DNA from: UMGS1908 sp964432825
GTDB lineage: Bacteria; Bacillota; Clostridia; Christensenellales; UBA1242
DNA length: 64,000 nt
Assembly (NCBI GenBank): GCA_964432825.1
Contig: CAYSOX010000003.1
Coordinates: 55,223 to 119,222 of the forward strand
Reading direction: 5' to 3'
Translations under genes and position numbers: made by a program
The notes under the pieces: model-generated
The model's database searches: none
What the model was told of the DNA's origin: nothing
Seen by the model: the letters and a program-made list of their open reading frames with translations, nothing else
Part shown: positions 8,268 to 16,357 of the stretch, one piece after another
Layout of the letters: each line of letters starts with the position of its first letter
How positions within the stretch are numbered: position 1 is the stretch's first letter

Positions 8268-9299
8268 CTATTCGGTTATGTATTTTGAAAGTTCGTTTTC
8301 CAATTCATTATTGAATCCACTTAAGAAAATTTCTCTACAAAGTGAAATCGAACCCAAAATTGCAACTCTATCAGACGAGCCATGCGATTTGACTACAACT
8401 CTTTTGCAACCTAAAAATGGCGAACCACCAATTGCATTATAATCCAACTTTTTAGCAAGTCTTTTTAATGGTTTTTTTAATAAAAGATAGCCAAGTTTTG
8501 CCTTTATTCCACCACCCAAAATCTCTTCCTTTAAACTTTTTAGAATAAATCTACCCGTTCCCTCACTTGATTTTAAAGCGACATTTCCAGCAAAGCCATC
8601 CGTTACCACAACATCATATTCACCACTCATTATATCTCGGGCTTCCATATTTCCTACAAAATTGATTCCTTGCATATTTTTTAACATTTCAAATGCTGAA
8701 TGTGTAAGTTCATTCCCCTTTTTATCTTCGACACCAACATTTAACAATGCCACTTTCGGATTTTGAATACCATACATTTTTTTCATATATATGGAACCCA
8801 TAAGTGCAAATTGACATAAAAATTCTGGCTTTGAATCCATATTTGCACCGCAATCAATCAATAATGTTTTACCATTTTTTAAATTTGGAAAAAGTGGCGA
8901 AAGTGCCGGTCTTTTTATACCACCCATTCTGCCAAGTTTTAACAATGCACCCGTTAAAACAGCACCTGTTGAGCCTGCCGAAACAAATCCCGCGATATTT
9001 TCATCAGGATGATTATTTATATAATCAAGCGCAACCACTATTGAACTATCTTTTTTAGAACGCACAGCAATAGTTGGTGACTCTTCATTAGTGATAACTT
9101 CGGTTGCATTTAAAACTTCAATTTTCCCGCCTGTGTACCCCGCGTTAGTTAAAAGTTCTTTCAGTTTATTTTCTTCGCCTGTTATCACAATAGAAAGGTC
9201 GTCGTATTTTTTGACCGAATCAATTGCTCCTAAAACAACTTCATCGGGTGAATTATCACCACCAAAACCATCTAGAACTACTTTAATATTTTCTTGCAT
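8268..9299 (-). CDS. plsX: Phosphate acyltransferase PlsX
   Basis: PlsX converts acyl-ACP to acyl-phosphate, the donor used by PlsY in phospholipid synthesis; plsY is at 18732-19379. The protein starts MQENIKVVLDGFGGDNSPDE, with the family's DGFGGDNSP motif. Further landmarks are FVSAGSTGAVL, LIDCGAN, and VVTDGFAGNVALKSSEG. The frame reaches 9317, but ATG 9297-9299 is preferred because GAGGGG lies upstream and the extension has no ribosome site. It is first in the plsX-rnc-smc operon. No fapR is adjacent. Confidence 0.96.
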   Translation of the reverse strand: MQENIKVVLDGFGGDNSPDEVVLGAIDSVKKYDDLSIVITGEENKLKELLTNAGYTGGKIEVLNATEVITNEESPTIAVRSKKDSSIVVALDYINNHPDENIAGFVSAGSTGAVLTGALLKLGRMGGIKRPALSPLFPNLKNGKTLLIDCGANMDSKPEFLCQFALMGSIYMKKMYGIQNPKVALLNVGVEDKKGNELTHSAFEMLKNMQGINFVGNMEARDIMSGEYDVVVTDGFAGNVALKSSEGTGRFILKSLKEEILGGGIKAKLGYLLLKKPLKRLAKKLDYNAIGGSPFLGCKRVVVKSHGSSDRVAILGSISLCREIFLSGFNNELENELSKYITE

Positions 9300-9422
9300 A
9301 AAACTCGCCCCTCGCATTTTGTATTTTTAAAGCCTTCGCCTTATCTAATTAAGACATAATGAAAGAAATTTTTGGGTTATTCTCCCCACAAAAACTCTCA
9401 CTAGTGCCATTAAACCTCTTTT

Positions 9423-9450
9423 ATTATACACTAAAATACTTCTCTTTCAA
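9423..9450 (-). promoter_or_regulatory. Candidate SigmaA promoter of plsX-rnc-smc
   Basis: TTGAAA (9445-9450) and a perfect TATAAT (9423-9428) are spaced by 16 bases on the minus strand. The promoter lies between the rpmF terminator and plsX, about 120 bases before the start codon. Confidence 0.7.
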
Positions 9451-9470
9451 AGCAAATTAAAGGATTTTTT

Positions 9471-9518
9471 AAAATAAAAAACACACCTACCTTACAAAAT
9501 GATTTGCAAGTAGATGTG
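9471..9518 (-). terminator. Intrinsic terminator after rpmF
   Basis: A stem of about 16 pairs (CACATCTACTTGCAAA with TTTGTAAGGTAGGTGTG, some mismatches) ends in a T-rich run on the minus strand. It separates rpmF from plsX, which has its own promoter. Confidence 0.75.
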
Positions 9519-9542
9519 AATTTATATGTGCTGAAAGGAAAT

Positions 9543-9737
9543 TTACTTCGCCTTTTTGTCTGAAGAAACTTCAATTTGTTTTTGACCATCATAGTAACCA
9601 CACTTAGCACATACGCTGTGTGCAACTTTTGATTGATGGCATTGTGGACATTCTACAACTGTTGGCGCATTTGCTTTCCAGTTTGCAACTCTTGATCTGC
9701 CCTTAGACTTACTAATCTTACTCTTTGGAACTGCCAT
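9543..9737 (-). CDS. rpmF: 50S ribosomal protein L32
   Basis: L32 is a small protein of the large subunit. The 64-residue sequence begins MAVPKSKISKSKGRSRVANW, the invariant L32 start. It carries the zinc-binding form CPQC...CAKC. An AGGGAGG site precedes ATG 9735-9737. In most Bacillota a DUF177/YceD gene lies immediately upstream, between ackA or ylbM and rpmF; here a repeat copy occupies that place. It has its own near-consensus promoter and a terminator, so it is probably monocistronic. Confidence 0.97.
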   Translation of the reverse strand: MAVPKSKISKSKGRSRVANWKANAPTVVECPQCHQSKVAHSVCAKCGYYDGQKQIEVSSDKKAK

Positions 9738-9783
9738 TATCTTTCCTCCCTACTTATTATTCTTAAATGTTTAAGCAGACAAT

Positions 9784-9812
9784 ATTATATTACACTAATT
9801 AACTTTTGTCAA
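9784..9812 (-). promoter_or_regulatory. Consensus SigmaA promoter of rpmF
   Basis: A perfect TTGACA (9807-9812) and a perfect TATAAT (9784-9789) are spaced by 17 bases on the minus strand, as expected for a highly expressed ribosomal protein gene. Confidence 0.88.
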
Positions 9813-9866
9813 TTAGAATTTTAAAATTTGCTTATTTTTTTATAAATCATAATATATATACTATGT

Positions 9867-10009
9867 GATGTTGATTTTCTCACAAGTTCGCCAATCTATC
9901 TACCGACGAAAACCCCGTTGTAAATAACGGCATCACCATATAATAAAATCGTAAACTCGAGACACCTAAAACCTCGCAGTGTTGAATTTCTCCCGCCTCA
10001 AATATTATG
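9867..10009 (-). repeat. Dispersed structured repeat, copy H (tail type 2)
   Basis: Read on the minus strand it begins ATAATATTTGAGGCGGGAG, matching the head of copy A. Its tail has GTGATGCC, CCGTT-ATTTAC-AACGG, AGATTGGCGAACTTGTGAG and CAACATCAC. GTGATG/CATCAC can close the tail. The central CGATGGTTTTACAT block is degraded. It sits in the 333-base gap between ackA and rpmF, where DUF177 would be expected. Confidence 0.65.
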
Positions 10010-10070
10010 CATATTGTTTAATTAAAAACTAATTTAGTTTACATTAAACCTTTTTATCTTCACTTCAATT

Positions 10071-11273
10071 TTACTTAACAAGTTGCTCGGTAAACTTTGC
10101 AATAACCAACTCTTCGTTTGTTGGAATAATTACAACTTTAACCTTTGAGTCTTTGCCTGTTATATCAAAATTTTCGCCTCGTGGTGCTTTATAGTTTTTA
10201 TCATTGTCTATAGATATTCCAAAGAAATCCATATCAGATAAAATCATTTCACGAAGTTCAGGAGTATTTTCCCCAATACCCGCCGTGAACACAATTGCAT
10301 CCACACCATTCATTGATGCCGTATACGCGCCAATATATTTTTTAACTCTATATGCATACATCTTTAATGCAAGTTGAACGGTTTCATTATTAATGTTTTT
10401 AGGGTCGGTCAACTCTCTCATATCTGAAACGCCATTGTTTATTCCGTGAATTCCGCTTTCTTTATTTAATTTCTTTAGCACTTCAGAAACGGTTAAGCCT
10501 TCTTTTTTGCACAAAAATTCTACCACGCTTGGGTCAATATCTCCCGACCTTGTATTCATCATTATACCCTCTAGTGGAGTAAGTCCCATTGATGTATCGT
10601 AACTCTTGCCATTTTTAACAGCACAAATACTTGCACCACCACCCATATGGCAGGTAATAATTTTCATATCTTCAACATTTTTGCCTAAAAACTTTGCACA
10701 TTCATTTGCTACAAAATAGTGACTGGTTCCATGAGCACCATATCTTCTAATTCCATATTTTTCATAATACTTTGAATCTATTGCATATCTATAAACGAAA
10801 TCTGGAAGCGTTTTATGGAAGCCAACATCAAACACAGCGACACTTGTAATAGTTGGTGCAAGTTCTAAGCATGCTTCAATACCAGCAATTCCGCCCGGCA
10901 TATGAAGTGGTGAAAAATCTACATTCTCTTTAAACTCTTTTAAAACATCCTCAGTTACAACAACAGGGTCAAAAAACTTTGGTCCAGCATTTGCAATTCT
11001 GTGTCCAAAAGCCTCAACCTCTTCTATAGACTTAATAACGCCAATATTTTCATCGGTTATGGTTCGAATTAAAATCTTCATTGCATCTTTATGATCGCGA
11101 ATTGGTTCAAAAATCTTTTCAGACTTGCCATTTGCTTTATATGAAATAAAAGATACATCATCCCCCTCTCCAATTCTTTCTACATTACCTTTGCACAAAA
11201 CCTCTTCAGTTTCAGTGTTAAGCAACTGGAATTTTAGCGAACTACTTCCAGCATTGATAACTAAAATTTTCAT
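10071..11273 (-). CDS. ackA: Acetate kinase
   Basis: AckA makes ATP and acetate from acetyl-phosphate, the last step of fermentative acetate production. The 400-residue protein opens MKILVINAGSSSLKFQL, the phosphate-binding acetate kinase signature. It also has GHRIANAGPKF, FDVGFHKTLP and the second signature around MGLTPLEGIMMNTRSGDIDP. GGAG precedes the ATG at 11271-11273. It lies 39 bases downstream of pta, so the two form the standard pathway operon. Confidence 0.98.
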   Translation of the reverse strand: MKILVINAGSSSLKFQLLNTETEEVLCKGNVERIGEGDDVSFISYKANGKSEKIFEPIRDHKDAMKILIRTITDENIGVIKSIEEVEAFGHRIANAGPKFFDPVVVTEDVLKEFKENVDFSPLHMPGGIAGIEACLELAPTITSVAVFDVGFHKTLPDFVYRYAIDSKYYEKYGIRRYGAHGTSHYFVANECAKFLGKNVEDMKIITCHMGGGASICAVKNGKSYDTSMGLTPLEGIMMNTRSGDIDPSVVEFLCKKEGLTVSEVLKKLNKESGIHGINNGVSDMRELTDPKNINNETVQLALKMYAYRVKKYIGAYTASMNGVDAIVFTAGIGENTPELREMILSDMDFFGISIDNDKNYKAPRGENFDITGKDSKVKVVIIPTNEELVIAKFTEQLVK

Positions 11274-11312
11274 ATTTTCCTCTCCTAATAAAAATTCTAT
11301 ATATATTGTAAC

Positions 11313-12326
11313 CTATTTTATTTCAGTTTGCAACAATGTTATGATTGTTGTTAAATAAATTTCTTCAGCGGTTGCCGAACGACTTAAATCATTAACCGGC
11401 TTGTTTAATCCCTGAATAATTGGACCAACTGCACGACCACCGGTAAAATGTTGTACAAGTTTGTAACCAATATTTCCTGCATTTATATCTGGGAATATTA
11501 AAACATTTGCCTTGCCACCAATTTTACTTGATGGGAATTTTCTTTTTGCTGTATTTGGCAAAATTGCACTATCTGCTTGCATTTCACCCTCAATTAATGT
11601 GTTATTATCATTTTCTTTGAAAATTTCAATTGCTTTTTTAATTTTTAATATAACTTCGTCATCCGTCTTTTTTGCATCGGTTGAATACGAAAGCATAGCA
11701 ATTTTTGGCTCCATACCGCAGAGCGAAATGGCACTATCACGGCTAGCAAGGGCTATGCTTGCAAGTTCCTCTGCATTCGGATATTGGTTAACAGCACAAT
11801 CGGCAAATATCATAAAACCATTTTCGCCAAGTTCTTTATCTTTTGGCATTTCCATAACAAAGCAACTAGATGCTTTTACAATATCCTTTCTTTGCTTGAT
11901 TATTTGAAAGGCTGGACGCATAACATCAGCAGAATGCAACACCGCCCCAGCAACCATTCCATCTGCATCGCCAAGTTTTACCATTAATGCACCATAATAA
12001 ATAGGAAGTTTTACTAGTTCTTTTGCCTGACTTTCGGTAAGTCCCTTTGCTTTTCTCATTTCAAACAATTGCTCGGCATAAAACTCGCTTTTTGAATCTT
12101 GCACTTCACAATCTATAAAGTTAACCTTTTGCAACACTTCCTTTTTAAAGACTTCATTTACCTTTTTTGTATTTCCTAAAACTACAACCTTGCAAGTGCC
12201 ATCTTGCACCAACATTTCAACGGCTTTTGCAACCCTTTCATCTTCCCCCTCTGGAAAAACTATAGTTTTCCCACTAAATTTACGAGCACGCTCCACCATT
12301 GAATTAAAAACATCATTTTTATCCAT
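11313..12326 (-). CDS. pta: Phosphate acetyltransferase
   Basis: Pta converts acetyl-CoA and phosphate to acetyl-phosphate, the AckA substrate. The short 337-residue form consists of the catalytic PTA_PTB domain only. Landmarks are VFPEGEDERVAKA, DADGMVAGAVLHSADVMRPA, EGEMQADSA and NVLIFPDINAGNIGYKL. The frame runs 51 codons further upstream, but that extension is not Pta-like. ATG 12324-12326 is preceded by GGAGAAAG. Divergent tmcAL starts 97 bases away, so the promoters share this gap. Confidence 0.96.
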   Translation of the reverse strand: MDKNDVFNSMVERARKFSGKTIVFPEGEDERVAKAVEMLVQDGTCKVVVLGNTKKVNEVFKKEVLQKVNFIDCEVQDSKSEFYAEQLFEMRKAKGLTESQAKELVKLPIYYGALMVKLGDADGMVAGAVLHSADVMRPAFQIIKQRKDIVKASSCFVMEMPKDKELGENGFMIFADCAVNQYPNAEELASIALASRDSAISLCGMEPKIAMLSYSTDAKKTDDEVILKIKKAIEIFKENDNNTLIEGEMQADSAILPNTAKRKFPSSKIGGKANVLIFPDINAGNIGYKLVQHFTGGRAVGPIIQGLNKPVNDLSRSATAEEIYLTTIITLLQTEIK

Positions 12327-12341
12327 TAAGACTTTCTCCAC

Positions 12342-12369
12342 TTGATTTATTTTATATTTTTGATATAAT
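12342..12369 (+). promoter_or_regulatory. Candidate SigmaA promoter of tmcAL
   Basis: TTGATT (12342-12347) and a perfect TATAAT (12364-12369) are spaced by 16 bases. The start codon of tmcAL is 55 bases downstream, with GTGAGG before it. Confidence 0.6.
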
Positions 12370-12423
12370 AATGTTATTATAATCAAATTGACACAATTAA
12401 TCAAATAAAAGTGAGGCAATTTT

Positions 12424-13539
12424 ATGAAATTTACTTGCATTATTGCGGAATTTAACCCTCTAACTCTAGGCCATATCAAAATTATTGAAGAAGCAAAAAA
12501 ACAAACTCAAAACCCAATAATTTGCATTATGAGTGGAAACTTTGTACAAAGAGGAGAACCTGCAATTACCGATAAATACACTCGTGCAAAAATATCAATT
12601 GAAAATGGCGTGGATGTTGTAATTGAACTTCCAACAATTTACACACTTTCTAGTGCCAAAGATTTTGCCTTTGGCGCAATAAAAACACTAAATTCACTAA
12701 ATTGTGTTGAATATTTAATGTTTGGAAGCGAGTCGGGTTCTATCGACGAACTAAACAAACTAAGAGCAGATATCAACACCTCAAAAACATCTTTAAAAAT
12801 TAAAGAAAATTTAAAAAATGGACTTTCGTACTCTTTGGCTGTAAGCAACGCATTAAATAAACCCCTAAAGTCAAACGACATTTTGGCGATTGAATATTTA
12901 AACGCTCTAGACGAAACAAATTCCAAAATAAAACCCCTCACCATTTTAAGAGAAGATAATTTTAATGATTTCAGCATTAATAAAGATTGTAGTGCATCTG
13001 CAATTCGAAACGAATTAAAAAACAACAACTTAAATTTCATCAAATCAACTTTTCCTCACCTAAATAAAATTGAAAATAAAAGCATTACCAATTATGCACT
13101 TTTTGAAAAATTGGTAGAATATAAAATTAAAACTACCCCTCTAAGCATCCTTACAAACATCAACGGCACAAATGAAGGAATTGAAAATTTTATTCAAAAA
13201 AGTTATTTCGACAATCAGACTAAAATCCAAACAAAACGCTACCCTGCAACAAAAATTAATCGTATTTTGTGTAATGCCTTATTAGAAATTGAAAAATCAT
13301 TATTGAGCGAAGCAAAAATTAACGACTCAACTTATTTTAAAGTTTTGGCAATAAATAATTCAAAAAAACATTTGCTTTCATTTTTTCCAAATTCAAAACT
13401 TGTAGCATCTAAAAAAGACCTAGAAAAATTAAACGACTTGCAAACTAAAATCATCGAAAAAGATATTTTAGCATCCAAAATATTTTCTTGCATAAATGAT
13501 GATTTTAATGGAATGGAAGATTTTACCATGAAGATATAG
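12424..13539 (+). CDS. tmcAL: tRNA(Met) cytidine acetate ligase TmcAL
   Basis: TmcAL (YlbM) uses ATP and acetate to form N4-acetylcytidine at the wobble base of elongator tRNA-Met. The 371-residue protein has the nucleotidyltransferase start CIIAEFNPLTLGHIKII, then MSGNFVQRGEPAI, VDVVIELPTIY, and SASAIRNEL (cf. DCSASAIRNEL). In familiar members the motif is HNGH; here it is TLGH, so the first His is replaced by Thr. It lies divergent from ackA-pta, which produces its co-substrate acetate. In Bacillus, ylbM belongs to the ylb block that also supplies the neighbours rsmD, ylbJ and ylbK. Confidence 0.93.
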   Translation: MKFTCIIAEFNPLTLGHIKIIEEAKKQTQNPIICIMSGNFVQRGEPAITDKYTRAKISIENGVDVVIELPTIYTLSSAKDFAFGAIKTLNSLNCVEYLMFGSESGSIDELNKLRADINTSKTSLKIKENLKNGLSYSLAVSNALNKPLKSNDILAIEYLNALDETNSKIKPLTILREDNFNDFSINKDCSASAIRNELKNNNLNFIKSTFPHLNKIENKSITNYALFEKLVEYKIKTTPLSILTNINGTNEGIENFIQKSYFDNQTKIQTKRYPATKINRILCNALLEIEKSLLSEAKINDSTYFKVLAINNSKKHLLSFFPNSKLVASKKDLEKLNDLQTKIIEKDILASKIFSCINDDFNGMEDFTMKI

Positions 13540-13627
13540 AATTTTTTAAGTTGAACATTTTCAAAAAATCACCCCAGACACAGCAAAACACATTTTTATG
13601 TTAAACACTTAATTTTAACAAAAAAAG

Positions 13628-13694
13628 AAAACCTAATTTATCAATTTTTAAAGTTACATTAGTATCTTTAATCATCCTTGATAACTTAGGTTTT
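13628..13694. terminator. Bidirectional long-loop terminator
   Basis: AAAACCTAATTTATCAA (13628-13644) pairs with TTGATAACTTAGGTTTT (13678-13694) with one mismatch, over a 33-base loop that contains an inner TAAAG/CTTTA stem. T runs follow on both strands. It separates tmcAL from the convergent membrane protein gene. Confidence 0.75.
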
Positions 13695-13719
13695 TATTTA
13701 AATATTTTTTTTGTTAGTT

Positions 13720-14475
13720 TTACGACTTGCTCAAAATTAACTCTTCGGAATTTTGTTTATGTAATTTTTTCCATCTTAAATATTTAATCACATCACACGC
13801 AACATACATCAAAAACAAAAGTGAAATTGTTAAACTATTCATATAAAAATCACTCTCTATTGAAAAATACAAATAAGCAACAAAGGACACCACACATGCG
13901 AGCATTCTTGCAAACCAATATTCTTTATATTGACCATTACTTAAAAATACCGCAAGTGATAAAAGCGCCACGCAAATTGCATCTAAAATAAAATATTTTT
14001 CACCCAAACAATAAAGTACAAGCCCCATACAAACTGCAAACAAAAGAACCGAAAGAATAGAACCCAAAAGTCCAACGTTTGTTAATTTTTTATTTTTTTG
14101 CATACTCAAATTTTCGACTTTTTTGCTCTCAAAAAAATATATAAGTTGTGTTGGTAAATAGAAGCAAATATGCAAAAAAGCCATACCATAAATTTTAAGC
14201 GATATCGAAATTAGGGCAAAAATGGTACATACAACAAACGAAACCATACAGGCGAACAATTTGTTAGCCTCGGTAAAGAAGTTCCACATGACCCCAAAAA
14301 TTATTAAGGCAAGACCCCAAAAATTTGACAAATTAAAGCAAGTTAAAACCACTCCGACAATCAAACCTATCACCGCAATAATCACTTCGGGCAAACGAAA
14401 TGTTAACTGTCTTTTAGTTTCAACTATCTCTGAACCTAAGGTTTGAGAAACCTCATTCGTTATATTTTGTTCCAT
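13720..14475 (-). CDS. Multi-pass membrane protein, possibly PnuC-like
   Basis: This is a 251-residue protein with about seven hydrophobic segments and a Lys-rich C terminus. The segment IYGMAFLHICFYLPTQLIYFF and the later NGQYKEYWFARMLACVVSF resemble the paired half-repeats of PnuC nicotinamide riboside transporters. That match is by eye and tentative. No NAD-salvage gene or riboswitch is nearby. The frame opens at GTG 14484, but ATG 14473-14475 is chosen because AGGGGTG lies 6 bases before it. The upstream patatin gene ends at 14477, so translation is probably coupled. Confidence 0.5.
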   Translation of the reverse strand: MEQNITNEVSQTLGSEIVETKRQLTFRLPEVIIAVIGLIVGVVLTCFNLSNFWGLALIIFGVMWNFFTEANKLFACMVSFVVCTIFALISISLKIYGMAFLHICFYLPTQLIYFFESKKVENLSMQKNKKLTNVGLLGSILSVLLFAVCMGLVLYCLGEKYFILDAICVALLSLAVFLSNGQYKEYWFARMLACVVSFVAYLYFSIESDFYMNSLTISLLFLMYVACDVIKYLRWKKLHKQNSEELILSKS

Positions 14476-14476
14476 T

Positions 14477-15286
14477 TTATTCACCCCTAAATTTGTTTAT
14501 TTTTGCATTAATTTCTGCAAGTTTTGACACAGTTAAATCATAACCTGTTTTTATACTTTCTGCAACATTTGTAACTTTTGTGGTGCTAACGTGTGGTTGC
14601 GAAATTGATATCAAAACATCGGCTCTTTTTATTTCTGGCAAACTAACTTGATAGTCCATTATTTGAAAAATTCTTGTAAGCGTATCAATATATTTAAAGT
14701 CATCCATCTCTTGAGGAATTGTTACACCAATACAGTCAACCCCAATTACAATATCTGCACCCATTTCCCTTGCAAGGTCAACTGGAACCCTACACAAAAT
14801 TCCGCCATCGGTTAAATTTTTTTCACCAATTTTTACCGACTGAAATACGCCATTGATTGAAAAACTTGCACGAACGGATTTTATTAAATCACCCTCTGTA
14901 AGATAAACTGTTTTTGCTTCCTCTAAATCGGCTGCAACACAACCAAAAGGAATTTTACAATCGGAAAATGTATAATTCTTTGTTTTATCACTTAAAAGAC
15001 TTCGAATAGTCTTTTCCGCCTTGTCGCCTTTTATAAAGCCATAATTATCCGGAACCTTTATATCCAGCAATTTGATTGTTGAAAGCTTTAGGGCTTTTTC
15101 TTCAATTTTTTGCATATCCAAACCCAATGCATAACACATTCCAACAATCGCACCCATAGATGACCCCACTACAATATCTGGGATTATATTCGCTTCGGTT
15201 AATGCTTTTATTACTCCTATATGTGCAAAACCTTTATTTCCGCCCGAACCCAAGGCAATTGCAATTTTAGGTTTTTTGTTATTCAT
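14477..15286 (-). CDS. Patatin-like phospholipase/esterase (YlbK/RssA type)
   Basis: Patatin-family hydrolases use a Ser-Asp dyad on acyl esters. This 269-residue protein has the oxyanion loop GSGGNKG (13-19), the nucleophile elbow GSSMG (41-45, Ser43) and the DGG motif (160-162, Asp160). No signal peptide is visible, so it acts in the cytoplasm or at the inner membrane face. In Bacillus ylbK neighbours ylbJ and ylbM, as here. Its start codon is only 29 bases from the divergent ylbJ start. Substrate is unknown. Confidence 0.88.
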   Translation of the reverse strand: MNNKKPKIAIALGSGGNKGFAHIGVIKALTEANIIPDIVVGSSMGAIVGMCYALGLDMQKIEEKALKLSTIKLLDIKVPDNYGFIKGDKAEKTIRSLLSDKTKNYTFSDCKIPFGCVAADLEEAKTVYLTEGDLIKSVRASFSINGVFQSVKIGEKNLTDGGILCRVPVDLAREMGADIVIGVDCIGVTIPQEMDDFKYIDTLTRIFQIMDYQVSLPEIKRADVLISISQPHVSTTKVTNVAESIKTGYDLTVSKLAEINAKINKFRGE

Positions 15287-15289
15287 AAA

Positions 15290-15310
15290 TCACCACTCCT
15301 TTCATACAAT
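15290..15310 (+). promoter_or_regulatory. SigmaE promoter of ylbJ
   Basis: CATACAAT (15303-15310) matches the SigmaE -10 consensus exactly. TCATAAA (15283-15289) lies 13 bases upstream and partly matches the -35 element; it overlaps the patatin start codon. The predicted transcript start falls on or next to the ylbJ ATG at 15316, so the message would be leaderless. Confidence 0.65.
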
Positions 15311-15315
15311 TAACT

Positions 15316-16356
15316 ATGAATAATTATATAAATAATATATCACTAAAAAAATCATTTAACAAGCAAATTACAGCGAAATTTCCAAACTTAATTGAAAATT
15401 TTGTAGGAATTATTTTGCTTTTGTTTGTAATTCTTTTAATCATAAACCCCACTCGATACACAAAAAGCATTCTTGCCGGCAGTAATCTTTTTTATCTATC
15501 CGTTATGCCCTCACTTTTACCCTTTTTCTTTATAAGCAAAATTCTTTTTTCATTTAAAATAACCCACAAACTGATAAAAGCCATACAAAAGCCTTTTACA
15601 AAAATTTTTAAACTTCCCGCAATTTCAAGTTATGTATTTTTTATGAGTATCTTATGTGGCTATCCCGTAGGTGCAAAACTTATAGGCGAATTATATAAGT
15701 CTAATCAAATAAGCGAAAGTGATGCAAAGAAAATTTTAACGATTGCCTCCACTAGTGGTCCCATATTTATAATTGGTTCGGTTGGTGCAGGACTATTTGG
15801 AAACCCTAAACTTGGAGTTTATATCTTTCTTTCGCACTTATTATCCGCGATTGTTAGCGGTTTTATTTTGACTAGAAAATTTGAAGAACCCGCCACCGGC
15901 AATAACTTTGACCTACAAATTTCCAAAAGTCAAAACATATTAAGCGAAACCGTTTACTCCACCATTATTTCAATTTTTACAGTTGCCGTTTATATAGCGG
16001 TTTTTTATATGTTTATTGATATGCTTTACGACCTAAAAGTTCTAAAAGGATTATCTAGTGCTTTTGGAAAAATCTTTAGTCTTTTGCACCTTCCAGCAAG
16101 CATTTCTAATGGTTTTGCAAGCGGAATTGTGGAAATGACCAGAGGCTTATTTGAAATTAAAAATGTAGAAAATTTAAAAATCAAATTAATAATGTCTAGT
16201 GGATTAATTTCTTTTGGTGGACTTTCGGTATTTATTCAGTCTATGACCTTTTTAAACGGAACAAAAATAAACGCACTTTATCTATTAAAAATAAAATGCG
16301 TTCAAACTTTAATCACCATTATAATATCAACTATTATTGCAACTATTGTTTATTGA
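15316..16356 (+). CDS. ylbJ: Sporulation integral membrane protein YlbJ
   Basis: YlbJ is a SigmaE-dependent membrane protein needed for proper spore cortex in Bacillus. The 346-residue protein has about eight hydrophobic segments and nucleoside-recognition (Gate) type repeats. Typical segments are SVMPSLLPFFFISKILFSF, ILCGYPVGAKLIGELYK, ASTSGPIFIIGSVGAGLFG and SGLISFGGLSVFIQS. No Shine-Dalgarno is visible before ATG 15316, and no alternative start occurs before the first membrane segment. It is convergent with rsmD, ending one base from it. The coaD gene that separates rsmD and ylbJ in Bacillus is missing. Confidence 0.92.
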   Translation: MNNYINNISLKKSFNKQITAKFPNLIENFVGIILLLFVILLIINPTRYTKSILAGSNLFYLSVMPSLLPFFFISKILFSFKITHKLIKAIQKPFTKIFKLPAISSYVFFMSILCGYPVGAKLIGELYKSNQISESDAKKILTIASTSGPIFIIGSVGAGLFGNPKLGVYIFLSHLLSAIVSGFILTRKFEEPATGNNFDLQISKSQNILSETVYSTIISIFTVAVYIAVFYMFIDMLYDLKVLKGLSSAFGKIFSLLHLPASISNGFASGIVEMTRGLFEIKNVENLKIKLIMSSGLISFGGLSVFIQSMTFLNGTKINALYLLKIKCVQTLITIIISTIIATIVY

Positions 16357-16357
16357 T

